From contig OV050030.1 of the NCBI GenBank assembly GCA_920105625.2, positions 145,399,877 through 145,463,876 of the forward strand: a stretch of DNA of 64,000 nucleotides, given 5' to 3'. Below the pieces are notes generated by a model, which was not told where the DNA came from, did no database searches, and saw only the letters and a list, made by a program, of their open reading frames with translations. The translations under genes were made by a program, and so were the position numbers. The stretch is from Clusia tigrina (Eukaryota > Arthropoda > Insecta > Diptera > Clusiidae). Each line of letters opens with the position of its first letter. Within the stretch, counting starts at the first letter, position 1. Shown in pieces: positions 46,897 through 58,639 of this stretch.

Positions 46897-47831
46897 GGTA
46901 ACGCCATCTAACGTTTTTTTTTGTCAACTAGTGCTTATTTCGTGAATGGAAACACTTAGCTCATGTCTGATTTGACAGATAATTAGTTTTATCCTTCCGC
47001 TGAACGAATATGGTTGTGTATACGCTTGAACAACGCTGGGAAATATTGCGACATTACTTTGAAAATCATGGTAATGTTGCAGAATGTGTGCGAAAATTGC
47101 GTACGGATTTTGGAAGAAGAGAAGCACCGTCAGCTCCGTATGTTCGTTATCTTGTGAAAAAAGTGAAAGAAACTGGCATCCGCATCGATAAACCAAAGCG
47201 TGAAAAGCCAAAAACAGGGCGTACACCCGAGAATATTGCTGCTGTGGCAGAAAGTGTGCGTGAAGCGCCATCAACATCAATTCACCGTCGTTCTCAACAA
47301 TTGAACATTTCGGAGACATCATTGAGACGAATTTTGCATAAAGACCTTGGTATGACGCCATACAAAGTACAATTGGTTCAGGAGTTGAAGCCAACTGACC
47401 ATCCAATGCGTTTTCGCTTCGGTAAGTGGGCCTGCGATCGACTTACAGAAGATGCCGATTTTGCCAAAAAAATCATCTTTTCAGATGAAGCTCATTTTGA
47501 TCTTGGCGGGTATGTAAACAAGCAAAATTGTCGCATTTGGGGCACAGAAAACCCGCACGCATACATTGAAAAGCCGATGGTCACTGTTTGGTGCGGATTT
47601 TCGTCCAGAGGCATATTTGGGCCATTTTTCTTCGAAAATGACCAAGAAGTGGCCGTTACAGTCAATGGCGATCGTTATCGGGCCATGTTGAACGAATTTT
47701 TGGTCACAAAAAGTGAAGAGGAGGATATTGGCAACATTTGGTTTCAAAAGGACGGCGCTACGTGCCACACAGCCGAAGCTACACTCGATGTTTTGCGCCC
47801 TGTTTAAAAAAAAAAGTTATTTGGCGGACCC
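46897..47831 (+). mobile_element. DD41D (rosa-like) mariner, 3'-deleted, inside a Helentron
   Basis: The left end GGTAACGCCATCTAACG follows TA. The right end is the complement of GGGTCCGCCAAATAAC at 47831. The transposase from 47010 is open for 265 residues (MVVYTLEQRWEILRHYF..., helix-turn-helix pair, FSDEAHFDLGGYV first Asp, WFQKDGATCHTA second Asp) and runs out at LDVLRPV. There a deletion joins it to the 3' terminal A-run, losing the third Asp. A 15-bp in-frame deletion lies near 47580 compared with its siblings. Confidence 0.9.
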
Positions 47832-48058
47832 TATATATTGACACTACAAAGCCATGCACCAGAAATGGGATGGATCAGATAAAGGACACGCCTCTCTCTA
47901 TTATAATCAACTCAAGGTACCCTATCGAGAATTACCGTAAATATGCTCCTAATGATGATTTATGAAGAAAACATCTGCATTATTGAACTCGCACGCACAG
48001 GGAAGGTAAAGGGTATTTCGAAGTTGGTCTAACCCGACTTCAGATTTCTTTACTCGTT
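47832..48058 (+). mobile_element. Helentron 3' end, right of the mariner
   Basis: ATATTGACACTACAAAGCCA resumes the Helentron exactly where it stopped at 46896. It contains CAAGGTACCCTATCGAGAAT, then GGTAAAGGGTATTTCGAAGT, a hairpin (AAGTTGG...CCCGACTT) and CTTTACTCGTTTT. 48059-48209 beyond it shows nothing recognisable. Confidence 0.75.
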
Positions 48059-48213
48059 TTGAATAATAGAGTTGAGTTTTAATTAAACAGCTCAAGTGAA
48101 ATTGTGCTTCGTTATAAAAATCAACTACAAATTCACAATTCGTGCGAACGAATTTTAAATGTATGTGCTATAAAAAATGAAATATTTCATCAATTTCCTA
48201 AGTTTGTCACGCG

Positions 48214-48490
48214 AATTACGTACTTGCGACGTTGAATTCAGTTTAAAAACTATTCTTTATTTATTTCATTCTCTTTGTTCTTAGTCTACTTTAACAAAAT
48301 ATGAATTGCAGCTATTCTGCAATTCAGCATAAACTTATCTCTAATGAGTTGGAAAGCATTCCCATGGTTTTGATGGCAATACGAAACCTTTGGGTTTGCT
48401 GTGACAGACAGACAGGCAACAAAGTATGTGTTTGTACAAACACATACTTTTGTACAAACACATACTTTGTCTACTTGATTGTGTGTAACT
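48214..48490 (-). repeat. Errantivirus 3' LTR
   Basis: 277 bp. Matches 54259-54517 except for an extra copy of an 18-bp motif (TTTTGTACAAACACATAC) beside the inverted repeat GTATGTGTTTGTACAAACAC. CGCG lies immediately to its left. Confidence 0.92.
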
Positions 48491-48505
48491 CCTCCATCCC
48501 TGGTA
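48491..48505 (-). promoter_or_regulatory. Errantivirus polypurine tract
   Basis: On the element's strand CCAGGGATGGAGG abuts the LTR start AGTTACAC. It is short and contains one T, as in several errantiviruses. Confidence 0.7.
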
Positions 48506-48529
48506 GAAAAATTCTCCTGAATTAGGTAA

Positions 48530-49642
48530 TTAAATATTGTCGTATCTTTCCGCAATTTCTTCAACTGCTTTGTGTTGAATATTTTTTTGAATTTTGATTC
48601 GTATATTATTTTTCCTTACAATTATAAATATAACAGTCAATGTGACTACCATAATTATGATTAACGTTGCATTTATGCCATATGAGATATTTCTGGTTGA
48701 CTTCAATTCTTCAATCATTTTGATGTTTTCTACTTGGGTTATTTTTAGTTGATTAAAGTTAATTTCATGTTTTTTTGTGAAATTGTACAATGTTTCATCG
48801 TTATCATATGCAAATTTATCATAGGTGTACATTTTTTTGTTTGAGTATTCACTATTTAATATTTTTATTGAACAATTATAAAATTCTATTAAGTTGTTTC
48901 CATTGACATTTATTAGTTTTCTGTCATCACAATTGTGTATTAAAGAATTGTTTTTTGCATTTTTAATTATTATGGTTTCTTCATCAACATAAGTTACTGA
49001 TTGTTCTTTATTAATTTTAAGTTTACAATTATTATGAAAAATACAATTTGGACTTTTAATTAATTTTTGTAGGGTTGTATGTTCTTTATATAAATAATTT
49101 ATATTGCTTATTTTTACAAAGTATTGTTGTTCTTCTTCGATTTCTAAAAAATTTGTATTTGGTATAGGTAATATTAATTTTACATTAGTTGTTTCAAAGT
49201 TAGTAGGTATTTTGATGGCAAATACCAGTATATTATTATTGTAATACATAACACCTTGTTGTACTAATTTTAATTTGTAAAAATCTATGTTAAATGTTTC
49301 GATTTCGTCTGATGTTAGAATACTAGGGTGAAGTATATTATGTTTGGCAGAAGCAATGTTGTCTTGTATTTGGTTGATTCTGTTCTCTATGAATTTTAGT
49401 TTGAACATTATGTCCGAAAAATGAAAATGTTGGGCAATATATTCGTTCTGTGATTGCAATTCTTTAATAGCTTGAATCGTCTTGTTTCTGTCATTAAAAA
49501 TTGTAGATTTTAATAATTTAATGTTGTCTGAGAAATGTTCATTTATCAAAATTTGTTTGTTTATTGCATTTATGGCATTATGACTATTTTGGGTCACTAT
49601 ATTTAAATGTTCAGTTATTATGTTTCTATCTTCATCGTCCAT
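48530..49642 (-). pseudogene. env: Errantivirus envelope, main open part
   Basis: 370-residue open frame. Residues about 1-120 are helical with many Gln/Asn and Leu heptads (ENRINQIQDNIASAKHNI, a pattern common in the region after the fusion peptide of baculovirus-F-like envelope proteins). A Cys-containing ectodomain follows, and a single transmembrane segment (INATLIIIMVVTLTVIFIIV) lies about 30 residues before the C-terminus with a short basic tail. The frame lacks its N-terminal part, which sits in a separate frame at 49679-49960. The two are separated by a stop and an AT-rich slip near 49650-49680, so no complete envelope is encoded. Env is normally made from a spliced mRNA and placed in the cell membrane. 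Confidence 0.8.
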
Positions 49643-49678
49643 AGTACCAAATGCAATTCAATATTTTATATTATATTA

Positions 49679-49960
49679 TTATATTATATTCAATAATTTC
49701 AATACCTGAATTTCTTTTGCTATTAATCCTTTATTTATAATTTGTATGTTGTTTATGTAACTTTCAATATCTTCTATTACGGCATATATCTCCTGAGGAT
49801 CTATCAAGTGTAATATAGTTACAGTCTCATTTATTATTTCTACAGACTTAACGTTTATAACAGCAAATCCTTGGTTCTGATTAAGAGGTTTGACCTGGAG
49901 CGTTCCGCAGCCGGGATATATATTAATGAGTGTCACCAATATTATTATGGCAATCTGCAA
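49679..49960 (-). pseudogene. env: Errantivirus envelope, N-terminal part
   Basis: 93-residue frame beginning with a signal peptide (MQIAIIILVTLINIYPGCG) and overlapping the end of pol by about 38 bp, the usual pol-env arrangement. It ends at an early stop in an ATATAATA-rich stretch just before the main env frame. Confidence 0.75.
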
Positions 49961-51743
49961 ATTTCAATGGACGTTTAATGTTGGTAGGATGTACATTTTC
50001 TAAATTTCTTTTAATAAATTTGGGTTGTTCTTTATGTCGTACACTCCTATAATTTTTTATATAACCTTCTTGTCTTTGTTCTACATAATTGTCACGTTTA
50101 TTATTTTCCTTGCATAATATCTGACGTTTTTTTGATTCGATACGATTTTTTATTGTATTGTGATCAACTTTTTGCTGTTCAGCTTCTAACGGAGTACATT
50201 TAATAGTTGAATGATAGGTATTGTTATAGAATTTTATTGATTTCGCCATTTGAATAATTATTGGTAAGTTTTCCTCAAGATTAAGTACCCTTATTTTCTC
50301 TGATATTGTATTATTTAATCTTTCAATGTCCGAGTTTCCGGTATGGCTATTAGGTTTAGTTGCATGGTATTCAATATTTGTCTCCTCTAAAAACCTTCGG
50401 ACATTTACTGTATTAAATTCGTTATCAAAAACAAGTTTCTTTATGTTTCCTTTTATAGCTAAGAATTCTCTGATTTTCTGAATAATAGTTTGGTTATTCC
50501 TATCTGGAAGGTGGAAGTGTACTGCGAATTTCGAGAATTTGTCTATAAAAATTATAAAAGATTGCTTGCTATTGACATATGTGTCAACATGAATTATTTC
50601 ATTTGGCATAGATGGGGTTTCAGTATGCTGAAGATTCGGTTTTATAGGATTTCTATCGTATTTAGCGGATGTGCAGTGATCGCAATTATTTATAACTTTA
50701 TGAACTGTAGTTTTAAGTTCTGGGTTATAGATTCGGTGTTTAATTCCTTCATATGTTGGAATAATTCCTGAGTGACCTGTTTCTTTTTTGTGATATAACG
50801 CTATTTGCTTTTTCAACTCCTCTATATTTTCAACATCAGTGGCAAAATAGGTGCATTTGTGGAATTTAACATCTATTCGGTTTTGATAATATTCTTTGAT
50901 AGCACTTTGATATTCAGAAAATTTGCTTTCATCTACAAAAGAATAAATACCGACTTGGCCTTTTAGATTGTAGGCTGCAAGCTTACCTCCTATATTTTGC
51001 GAGCCCAAATCTTCATTGTCTATATATACTCTGGTTTTCCCGAAAACATTTATAGATTCTATATCTTTCTTCTCCGTAATTATTATTTGAAATTTGAAGC
51101 GATTGACAACTGTATCGAGAATATGGATATTGTCATTTAGGTTTTCGTCTTGTAATAAATTCTCCTCAGTGTTTATAGTTTCCACTAAAGGTTCGGTTTC
51201 ATCGATACGGCTTAAGAAATCAGCTATGTGATTTTCTTTACCTTTAATATAATCTATTTTAGCGTTATAGTCCATTAAAATGACAAGCCAACGCTGCAGT
51301 CTAGGGTTTATATCTCTACCGTTATTCTTAGCTTGTAACCACTTGAGTGGTTGATGATCTGTGCTAAGATCAAACTCTACTCCGTAGAGATATGGTCGGA
51401 AATATTGTGTGCTCCAAACAATGGCTAATAGTTCTTTTTCGATTGTAGAATAATTTCTTTCATGTACATTTAGTGTTCTGGAGGCATAGCATATTGGATG
51501 ACCCTCTTGGGTTAGAACAGCACCCAATGCAAAGTTACTAGCATCAGTTATGAGTTTAAATTTTTTATTAAAGTTTGGATATCTTAAGATGGGTGGATTT
51601 ACCAGAATATCTTTCAATTGCTCAAAAGCAGCAATAAAATTGGGATCATTTGAATTTACTTTTGAATTTTTTTTCAAATATTTTGTCATAGGATATGCAA
51701 TTTTTGCATAATCTTTTATAAATTTCCTGTAAAATCCCGTCAT
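49923..51743 (-). pseudogene. pol: Errantivirus pol, C-terminal part (RNase H and integrase)
   Basis: 606-residue frame beginning in the RT connection (MTGFYRKFIKDYAKI). RNase H has TDASNFALGAVL, YSTIEKELLAIV and STDHQPLKWL. The integrase has the HHCC finger (YHKKETGHSGI...NNCDHC), catalytic Asp residues in IIHVDTYV and LVFDNEF and a Glu in NSDIERLNN, followed by a Lys/Arg-rich C-terminus. It is separated from the N-terminal pol frame by a one-base slip in an A-run near 51755, so the copy cannot make a full Pol. RNase H and integrase residues themselves look intact. Confidence 0.88.
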
Positions 51744-53060
51744 CCCTAGGAATGATTTTTATCCTTTTTTGTGTGTTTGGAAGCTTCAACTTCTGAATTA
51801 TTTCCACTTTTCTTGGGTTTGGTTTGACACCTTTAGGTGTAAGAATATGACCTAAAAATTCCGTTTGGTTTTGTAAAAAATTGCATTTATCTATTTGGAT
51901 TTTTAATTTGGCTTCCCGAAGCCGCTTGAATATTTTTTTCAAGTTAATTAAATGCTCATCTAAAGATGTGCTAAATATTAAAATATCATCCAAATAAACA
52001 ATACAAATTTTATTTACATAGTCCCTTAGTACGGAGTTCATGAGTCTTTGGAAAGTAGATGGAGCATTTTTTAATCCAAATGGCATACGAATAAATTCGT
52101 AGTGTCCAAATGGAGTAGAAAATGCAGTTTTTTCTCTGTCATTTTGTTTCACCAAAATTTGATGGAACCCTTTTGCAAGGTCGACTGTTGAAAAATATTT
52201 GGCTCTACCCAGTTTATCCAAAATTCCTTCCATATGAGGAATAGGAAATTTATCAGTTTTGGTGTATTCGTTGAGCTTCCTATAATCCACGACTAACCTC
52301 CATTTTTTGATACCAGAATTGTCAATTTTCTTGGGTACAATCCAAAGAGGGCTATTGTACGGGGAAGTACTTTCTTTAATGATATTTTGCGAAAGCATTT
52401 CATTAATTTGTTTTTGGATTTCATTTTCATGAACTCGTGGGTATCGGTATATTTTAGAATAAAGAGGTTTGTCTATAGATGTTGGAATTTCATGTTGTAC
52501 TTCATGAGTTGCCGTTAGTTTATCTCCGTCTTTATAAAATAAATCTTGAAATTCTTCCAATAATTTTCTTAATTTACAGTTTTCATCCCGATTTAAATGA
52601 TTTAAATTAAGTTGATTAATTTTACTGAAATCTGTATCTTCAATCGTCTGAATTGTATTGATATGATACGGAGATTGTTCTTCAAAAAGGATCTTTTTCC
52701 CAAAAATGTCCACAAATCTATTCTCTAAGTCAATTTTTGCTTTAAGGGGTATGAGAAAGTTTTGACCTATAATAGCATCATAGTTGCGGTTTGATATATT
52801 TATTACTTTCCAAGACAATGTCCCTGGTATATTAAATTCCCTAGGAAATGGTGTAATAAGGCCAGTGGATGTAGAACCTGTGCCACTTAGTGTTCGAAAT
52901 TTAAAAGGTTTTATTAAATCTATTTCAAGAAATTCGTCCTTGAAAAGATTATTTTTTATTATGCTAGTTTCTGATCCTGTATCAATGAGACAAGTAACTA
53001 TTTTACTTCCTATCGTAAGTGCTATTAAGGGTAATTTGGATTTTGAGTGGTTTTGAGAAA
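51646..53060 (-). pseudogene. pol: Errantivirus pol, N-terminal part (protease and RT)
   Basis: Overlaps the end of gag in another frame, as usual for these elements. The retropepsin has CLIDTGSETSII (DTG active site, about 52980). RT begins after QHEIPTSIDKPLYSKIYRYP and has YFSTVDLAKGFHQ (motif A), RMPFGLKNAPSTFQ and IVYLDDILIF (YLDD). It then runs past the slip near 51755 into about 30 out-of-frame residues before stopping at 51646. Confidence 0.88.
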
Positions 53061-54086
53061 ATTTACTTCTTCGTCATCTGATTCTTCTTTTAAATGATCT
53101 ATATCCATTGGAGTGGCTTTACTTGTAGATAATTCAGATTGGGGTTTTGTGAATGTTTTTTTTCGAGAGCTATTTATATATGTGTTTCTATTTTCATATT
53201 GATTTTTTGGAAAATTAGTTTTTTTTTCTGTATCTGTTTTTTTATCTTTTCTACATCTTTTGTCAATTGTTCTTTTATCATCTAGTAGATATAACTGTGA
53301 ATAAACATTTTGCAAGGATTCTATGCTTAGAGTTTGTCCCACAATACATCCCCTAAATTGTCCATCGATTTTCGTCATAAGAATTTGAGTTAAGTCTCTG
53401 TCCACATTGTCCGGAGAGTACAGTTCTGGTTTATCATCGTCATAGGTATATATTTCATTTATTTTAAGCTTTGACTCCAATACAATGCTAAAGAGTTCTC
53501 TAAGACTACTTACTTTTATGTTTCTTATATAGTTAAATATATCTGCATAGGTTTTTTTCGGTCCATACTCCTTTTTTAATTGGTCCTTTATTGAATTCCA
53601 ATTCGCTTCGTCAGGTAGTAGTCCTATTAATCTTCCAGGGTTTCCAATAATTTTGGAATTTCTTATAATGCCAGTGCTATAATTGATGATGTCGATATTT
53701 TTTCCGCAAAGTTTGAAGAAATTCTCAACGTTGTTAATAAACTGCAATAGCTGTTGACCTTTTCCAAACGGTTGGATCTGGTTAAGTTCGCTTAAGACCT
53801 CATTGAGACTAAGTCCTAAACTAAATGTCTGCCGTTGCTGTTGTGGTTGATTTTGTTGCTGCTGATGTTGGAGTTCAGCCATCATCATACTAGCTTGATC
53901 AGACCTCAGTTTTGTTTCCGTCCAAATGGCCTCTCTTTGGGCCAGCTCTTGTTGTAAACTTATCTGGGCTTGTTGCTGGTCCTTTATATATGCCTCTTGT
54001 TTTAAAACAATGCACTCTAAGTGTTCGATTCTATTTCTTATTTCTTCATTCATTTTTATTTTATTTATTATTATTTTTTTTTTCAA
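53025..54086 (-). CDS. gag: Errantivirus Gag
   Basis: 353-residue open frame. The second Met (MNEEIRNRIEHLE, at 54053) is the likelier start because the first 11 residues are a Lys/Ile translation of the T-rich leader. A coiled coil with a Gln-rich stretch (about residues 40-85) is followed by a capsid-like helical region (LNEVLSELNQIQPFGKGQQL to about 270). A basic C-terminal tail without zinc knuckles then leads to an acidic end (ESDDEEVNFL). Lack of CCHC and presence of a basic tail are typical of errantivirus Gag. It is the only frame of this provirus that looks whole. Confidence 0.85.
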   Translation of the reverse strand: MKKKIIINKIKMNEEIRNRIEHLECIVLKQEAYIKDQQQAQISLQQELAQREAIWTETKLRSDQASMMMAELQHQQQQNQPQQQRQTFSLGLSLNEVLSELNQIQPFGKGQQLLQFINNVENFFKLCGKNIDIINYSTGIIRNSKIIGNPGRLIGLLPDEANWNSIKDQLKKEYGPKKTYADIFNYIRNIKVSSLRELFSIVLESKLKINEIYTYDDDKPELYSPDNVDRDLTQILMTKIDGQFRGCIVGQTLSIESLQNVYSQLYLLDDKRTIDKRCRKDKKTDTEKKTNFPKNQYENRNTYINSSRKKTFTKPQSELSTSKATPMDIDHLKEESDDEEVNFLKTTQNPNYP

Positions 54087-54240
54087 ATATTTTATTAACT
54101 TTTGTTAATTGGTTATTTTCCTTTTGTGACCAAATTGCTTTACATTAATTGCAACCAATAAAATGGTTTCTTCCTTTATTATAAAATATTTTATTCACTT
54201 TTTAGAGTCTCGGTTCACTAAATATCTATAGATATTTATA

Positions 54241-54258
54241 TATCCTGCCGACTGCGCC
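54241..54258 (-). promoter_or_regulatory. Errantivirus primer-binding site (tRNA-Ser)
   Basis: On the element's strand GGCGCAGTCGGCAGGATA directly follows the LTR end ACGTAATT. It complements the 3' end of tRNA-Ser (CGACTGCGCC), the primer of the 17.6/297 group. 54087-54240 is the short untranslated leader. Confidence 0.85.
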
Positions 54259-54517
54259 AATTACGTACTTGCGACGTTGAATTCAGTTTAAAAACTATTC
54301 TTTATTTATTTCATTCTCTTTGTTCTTAGTCTACTTTAACAAAATATGAATTGCAGCTATTCTGCAATTCAGCATAAACTTATCTCTAATGAGTTGGAAA
54401 GCATTCCCATGGTTTTGATGGCAATACGAAACCTTTGGGTTTGCTGTGACAGACAGACAGGCAACAAAGTATGTGTTTGTACAAACACATACTTTGTCTA
54501 CTTGATTGTGTGTAACT
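54259..54517 (-). repeat. Errantivirus 5' LTR
   Basis: 259-bp copy of the 3' LTR without the extra 18 bp. CGCG lies immediately to its right. It would carry the promoter. Confidence 0.92.
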
Positions 54518-54698
54518 CGCGCGAGATAAGCTCTCAGCTGGTGGAACTTACAAAACAAATATTTATTCGAGTAAAAAACTTGATATTAACTGATCAAAAT
54601 TCAGTTTAATTCTGATTTCTTAAATCTACTTACGTTCCATCAAACTTCAGACTTATCTTTGTTTACAATATATACTTACGCTAGATAATTAAATTCAA

Positions 54699-54779
54699 AG
54701 TAAACAATATTTTAATAACTTAAATAAAATATTTTATGTGTAAACAATATTTTAATAACCTAAATAAAATAATTTATAT
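54699..54779. repeat. Two-copy tandem repeat, 40-bp unit
   Basis: GTAAACAATATTTTAATAAC(T/C) with TAAATAAAATA at 54700 recurs at 54740. AT-rich, noncoding. The surrounding 54522-54698 shows no recognised feature. Confidence 0.85.
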
Positions 54780-54877
54780 GGAAATAAAAACTAAGTGTAA
54801 GTGCAATGAGTTTATGTTGAGTCGGAGTATGGTTGCATGACCTGTTTATACCACAGTCATTGGTATCGGATGTCCAT

Positions 54878-55052
54878 TGCTTTGTTGTTGTTATTGCTGT
54901 TGCTGTATATGCAGTTGTGCTGTGGGTGTTGTTGGTTTGTGGCTTTGGTTGGTTTGTGGCTCTGCTGCTACTGTTGTTATGGTAGTTCTGCTGCTGTTGT
55001 TGTTATTGTAGTTCTGCTGCTGAGTTGTTGTTGTTGTTGTTGTTGTTGGAGG
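54878..55052. repeat. Trinucleotide-rich low-complexity tract
   Basis: Runs of TTG, CTG and TGC, with (GTT)7-type repeats near 55025-55048. On the minus strand it reads as Gln/Thr runs, but the frame is short and joins the duplicated promoter-like block, so it is not taken as a gene. Confidence 0.85.
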
Positions 55053-55070
55053 GGCTGCGAATGTAATTTA

Positions 55071-55475
55071 ACAATAAATTTACCTTTTAAATTAATGGTT
55101 GAAGTTAGAAGTGGCAATCTTCCATCATCAGTTCGCTTTTTATGCAATTTTTTAATCACATATTCTTATCCAAACAGGAAGTGCATTTTTTAATTTTTAC
55201 TGCGCCCACGGTTTCATATCAAAAATTTGTTCACCAAACTTTTTTTTAACCACCACATTATTCACCACTTTTCATACATAAATGTCATTACACAGAACAA
55301 ACAAAAAGCTTACCGTAAAGCTTACAACCTCTCTATGACGTCATGCAATGGAAACTATGACGTCACTCCATTGTGCGAGTGAGAAGAACATATATAAAAA
55401 AATAAGTGTGAAAGAGAGACAGGTTGGCATGAATCGCATTTTGTGTGAAAAATGTGAGACAGAACTGTCATATTT
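55071..55475. promoter_or_regulatory. Promoter-like block with paired CRE sites (copy 2)
   Basis: Copy of 46336-46740 at a constant offset of 8735 bp. The two TGACGTCA sites are at 55336-55343 and 55358-55365, with the TATATAAAAAAATAAG run about 25 bp beyond. No ORF is attached. Confidence 0.4.
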
Positions 55476-55631
55476 TAGCTTATAGAAAATTTATCAGCGA
55501 AATTTCAAAGAAAGATTGCATTATAAACCACACATAAAATGGGCGTGTTATTTTGACAGCCACTTCCACTATTGACATATTTTTATAACTTACGAATACA
55601 AAATATTTTTGGGCGCAATTTTATATTAGTA
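55476..55631 (+). mobile_element. Helentron internal part (copy 2), left of a mariner
   Basis: Same sequence and same break point as 46741-46896. Its right-hand Helentron half is missing; beyond the mariner comes (TA)n and a different mariner end. Confidence 0.7.
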
Positions 55632-56879
55632 GGTAACGCCATCTAACGTTTTTTTTTGTCAACTAGTGCTTATTTCGTGAATGGAAACACTTAGCTCATG
55701 TCTGATTTGACAGATAATTAGTTTTATCCTTCCGCTGAACGAATATGGTTGTGTATACGCTTGAACAACGCTGGGAAATATTGCGACATTACTTTGAAAA
55801 TCATGGTAATGTTGCAGAATGTGTGCGAAAATTGCGTACGGATTTTGGAAGAAGAGAAGCACCGTCAGCTCCGTATGTTCGTTATCTTGTGAAAAAAGTG
55901 AAAGAAACTGGCATCCGCATCGATAAACCAAAGCGTGAAAAGCCAAAAACAGTGCGTACACCCGAGAATATTGCTGCTGTGGCAGAAAGTGTGCGTGAAG
56001 CGCCATCAACATCAATTCACCGTCGTTCTCAACAATTGAACATTTCGGAGACATCATTGAGACGAATTTTGCATAAAGACCTTGGTATGACGCCATACAA
56101 AGTACAATTGGTTCAGGAGTTGAAGCCAACTGACCATCCAATGCGTTTTCGCTTCGGTAAGTGGGCCTGCGATCGACTTACAGAAGATGCCGATTTTGCC
56201 AAAAAAAATCATCTTTTCAGATGAAGCTCATTTTGATCTTGGCGGGTATGTAAACAAGCAAAATTGTCGCATTTGGGGCACAGAAAACCCACACGCATAC
56301 ATTGAAAAGCCGATGCACCCAAAACGAGTCACTGTTTGGTGCGGATTTTGGTCCAGAGGCATAATTGGGCCATTTTTCTTCGAAACTGAGCAAGGAGTGG
56401 CCGTTACAGTCAATGGCGATCGTTATCGGGCCATGTTGAACGAATTTTTGTTCACAAAAAGTGAAGAGGAGGATATTGGCAACATTTCGTTTCACCAGGA
56501 CGGCGCTACGTGCCACACAGCCGAAGCTACACTCGATGCTTTGCGCCCTGTTTTTGAAGATCGCATTATCAGCCGCAGAGCTGATGTCGTTTGGCCACCT
56601 CGGAGCTGCGATTTGATACCGATGCACTATTTACCCTCGAAGATAAGTGTACGCTTAGCCAGAGACAATTGACTCTTTAAAGGACAATATTCGAGAAGCC
56701 ATTGGTGAAATACAGCTGCACACAATCGATAATGTGCTTAAAAATTGGAACGATCGTGCAGGCTACTGCATGGCCAGCCGAGGCAGCCATTTGAATGAAA
56801 TTATTTTCCATTATTAACCGGAAGGATTGTACTTTCAAATAAAAAAAGAAATTTGAGAAAATATCCAGTAGTTTTTTTT

Positions 56880-56884
<5 letters not shown>
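55632..56884 (+). mobile_element. DD41D (rosa-like) mariner, frameshifted
   Basis: Same left end as 46897. Transposase from 55745 (MVVYTLEQRWEILRHYF). An extra A in an A-run near 56205 shifts the frame just before FSDEAHFDLGGYV (first Asp), which continues in the next frame from 56187. The second Asp is in SFHQDGATCHTA. Mutations near 56620-56650 destroy the third Asp block (here DLIPMHYLPS) and shift the frame; the end (EIIFHY) is at about 56815. The 3' terminal repeat is missing: after the T-run the sequence passes into (TA)n at 56886. Confidence 0.9.

Positions 56885-56911
<27 letters not shown>
56885..56911. repeat. Short (TA)n
   Basis: About 27 bp of TA between the 3' run of one mariner and the fragment of another. 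Confidence 0.85.
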
Positions 56912-57880
<969 letters not shown>

Positions 57881-57884
57881 GCTG

Positions 57885-58639
57885 AAATTATTCCAATTCC
57901 CTGATCTCTTCACTGAAAAAGTAAGCCATATACTACTCTTTTTATGAATTTACATTTTATTTTCCATGAGGCACATACATTATTACTAGAAATTGCCTAT
58001 TCCTCTCTACTAATTTTATCACCTCTATATTTTTTCTTTTCTTCTCTGTTAATTTTTCTATTATTTGTTTAATTATTTCTAATCTATTTATTACTCTTTT
58101 ATATGCAAAAATACCCACACTCATTTTATTTTCCCTTCCATCCTTGCGAATTAAAATGTACATTTATATACATATATATACTTACTTCTACGTATGTACT
58201 TCTATACAAACGTTTCGTAGCTCGTGTCAGTAATTAACGTTTAGGCGTCATATTTCCATGCAATACCTACCGCCTGCATGTGTCTTTGTGTGTATATTCT
58301 GACTGTGTACGCTTAGTTTCATATTTGTTTACCCAAGACGGACTTTTAATTTTTTGTTGGATAATTTTCACTTTGTTTACATTTTTTCTATACGAACTTT
58401 TTTATTACTTAATATTTGAGAAAAATTGTTTTTTTATTTTTCATTCGGCTATAGTGCCTGTTTAGCATATTTATATTATGTCATTTTTTAAAACGACCAA
58501 GTTTAATTGGCACATTTCCGCTGACATTGACTTGGGAAGTCTGAATTGTACTATCTGATACATTTGTTTTGGTTCTTCTGGTATTGTTTTCACTTGTGGA
58601 ACATAATGATCACATGTCTCTAATTGTGTGGTCTCGTAT
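57885..58639 (-). mobile_element. 3' noncoding region of a degenerate gypsy-type element
   Basis: Parts match the 3' region of the 11.1-kb element, for example GTTTAATTGGCACA(T/C)TTC.GCTG at 58501 against 24530, and the ACATGTCT....TTGTGTGGTCT block at 58613-58632 against 24655-24675. No polypurine tract or LTR was found at its left edge, which is the (TA)n array. Confidence 0.7.

Larger units (their letters stand above)
48214..54517 (-). mobile_element. Errantivirus (gypsy-type endogenous retrovirus), defective
   Basis: 6.3-kb provirus on the minus strand. LTRs at 54259-54517 (5', 259 bp) and 48214-48490 (3', 277 bp), with ends AGTTACACAC and ACGTAATT on the element's strand. CGCG duplications flank it at 48210-48213 and 54518-54521. 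Order: tRNA-Ser primer site, gag, pol, env, purine tract. AGT...AATT-type ends, CGCG-like targets and a third env gene are features of insect errantiviruses of the 17.6/297/ZAM group. Both pol and env are broken, so this copy is not competent. The LTRs differ by an 18-bp duplication in the 3' LTR. Confidence 0.92.

Noticed and set aside
47738..47965. Plus-strand frame crossing the mariner 3' end into Helentron sequence
   Set aside because: It spans the junction of two unrelated elements, so it is a chance fusion.
54837..55193. 118-residue plus-strand frame with Cys/Leu/Val runs
   Set aside because: Generated by TTG/CTG trinucleotide repeats running into the duplicated promoter-like block; no domain.
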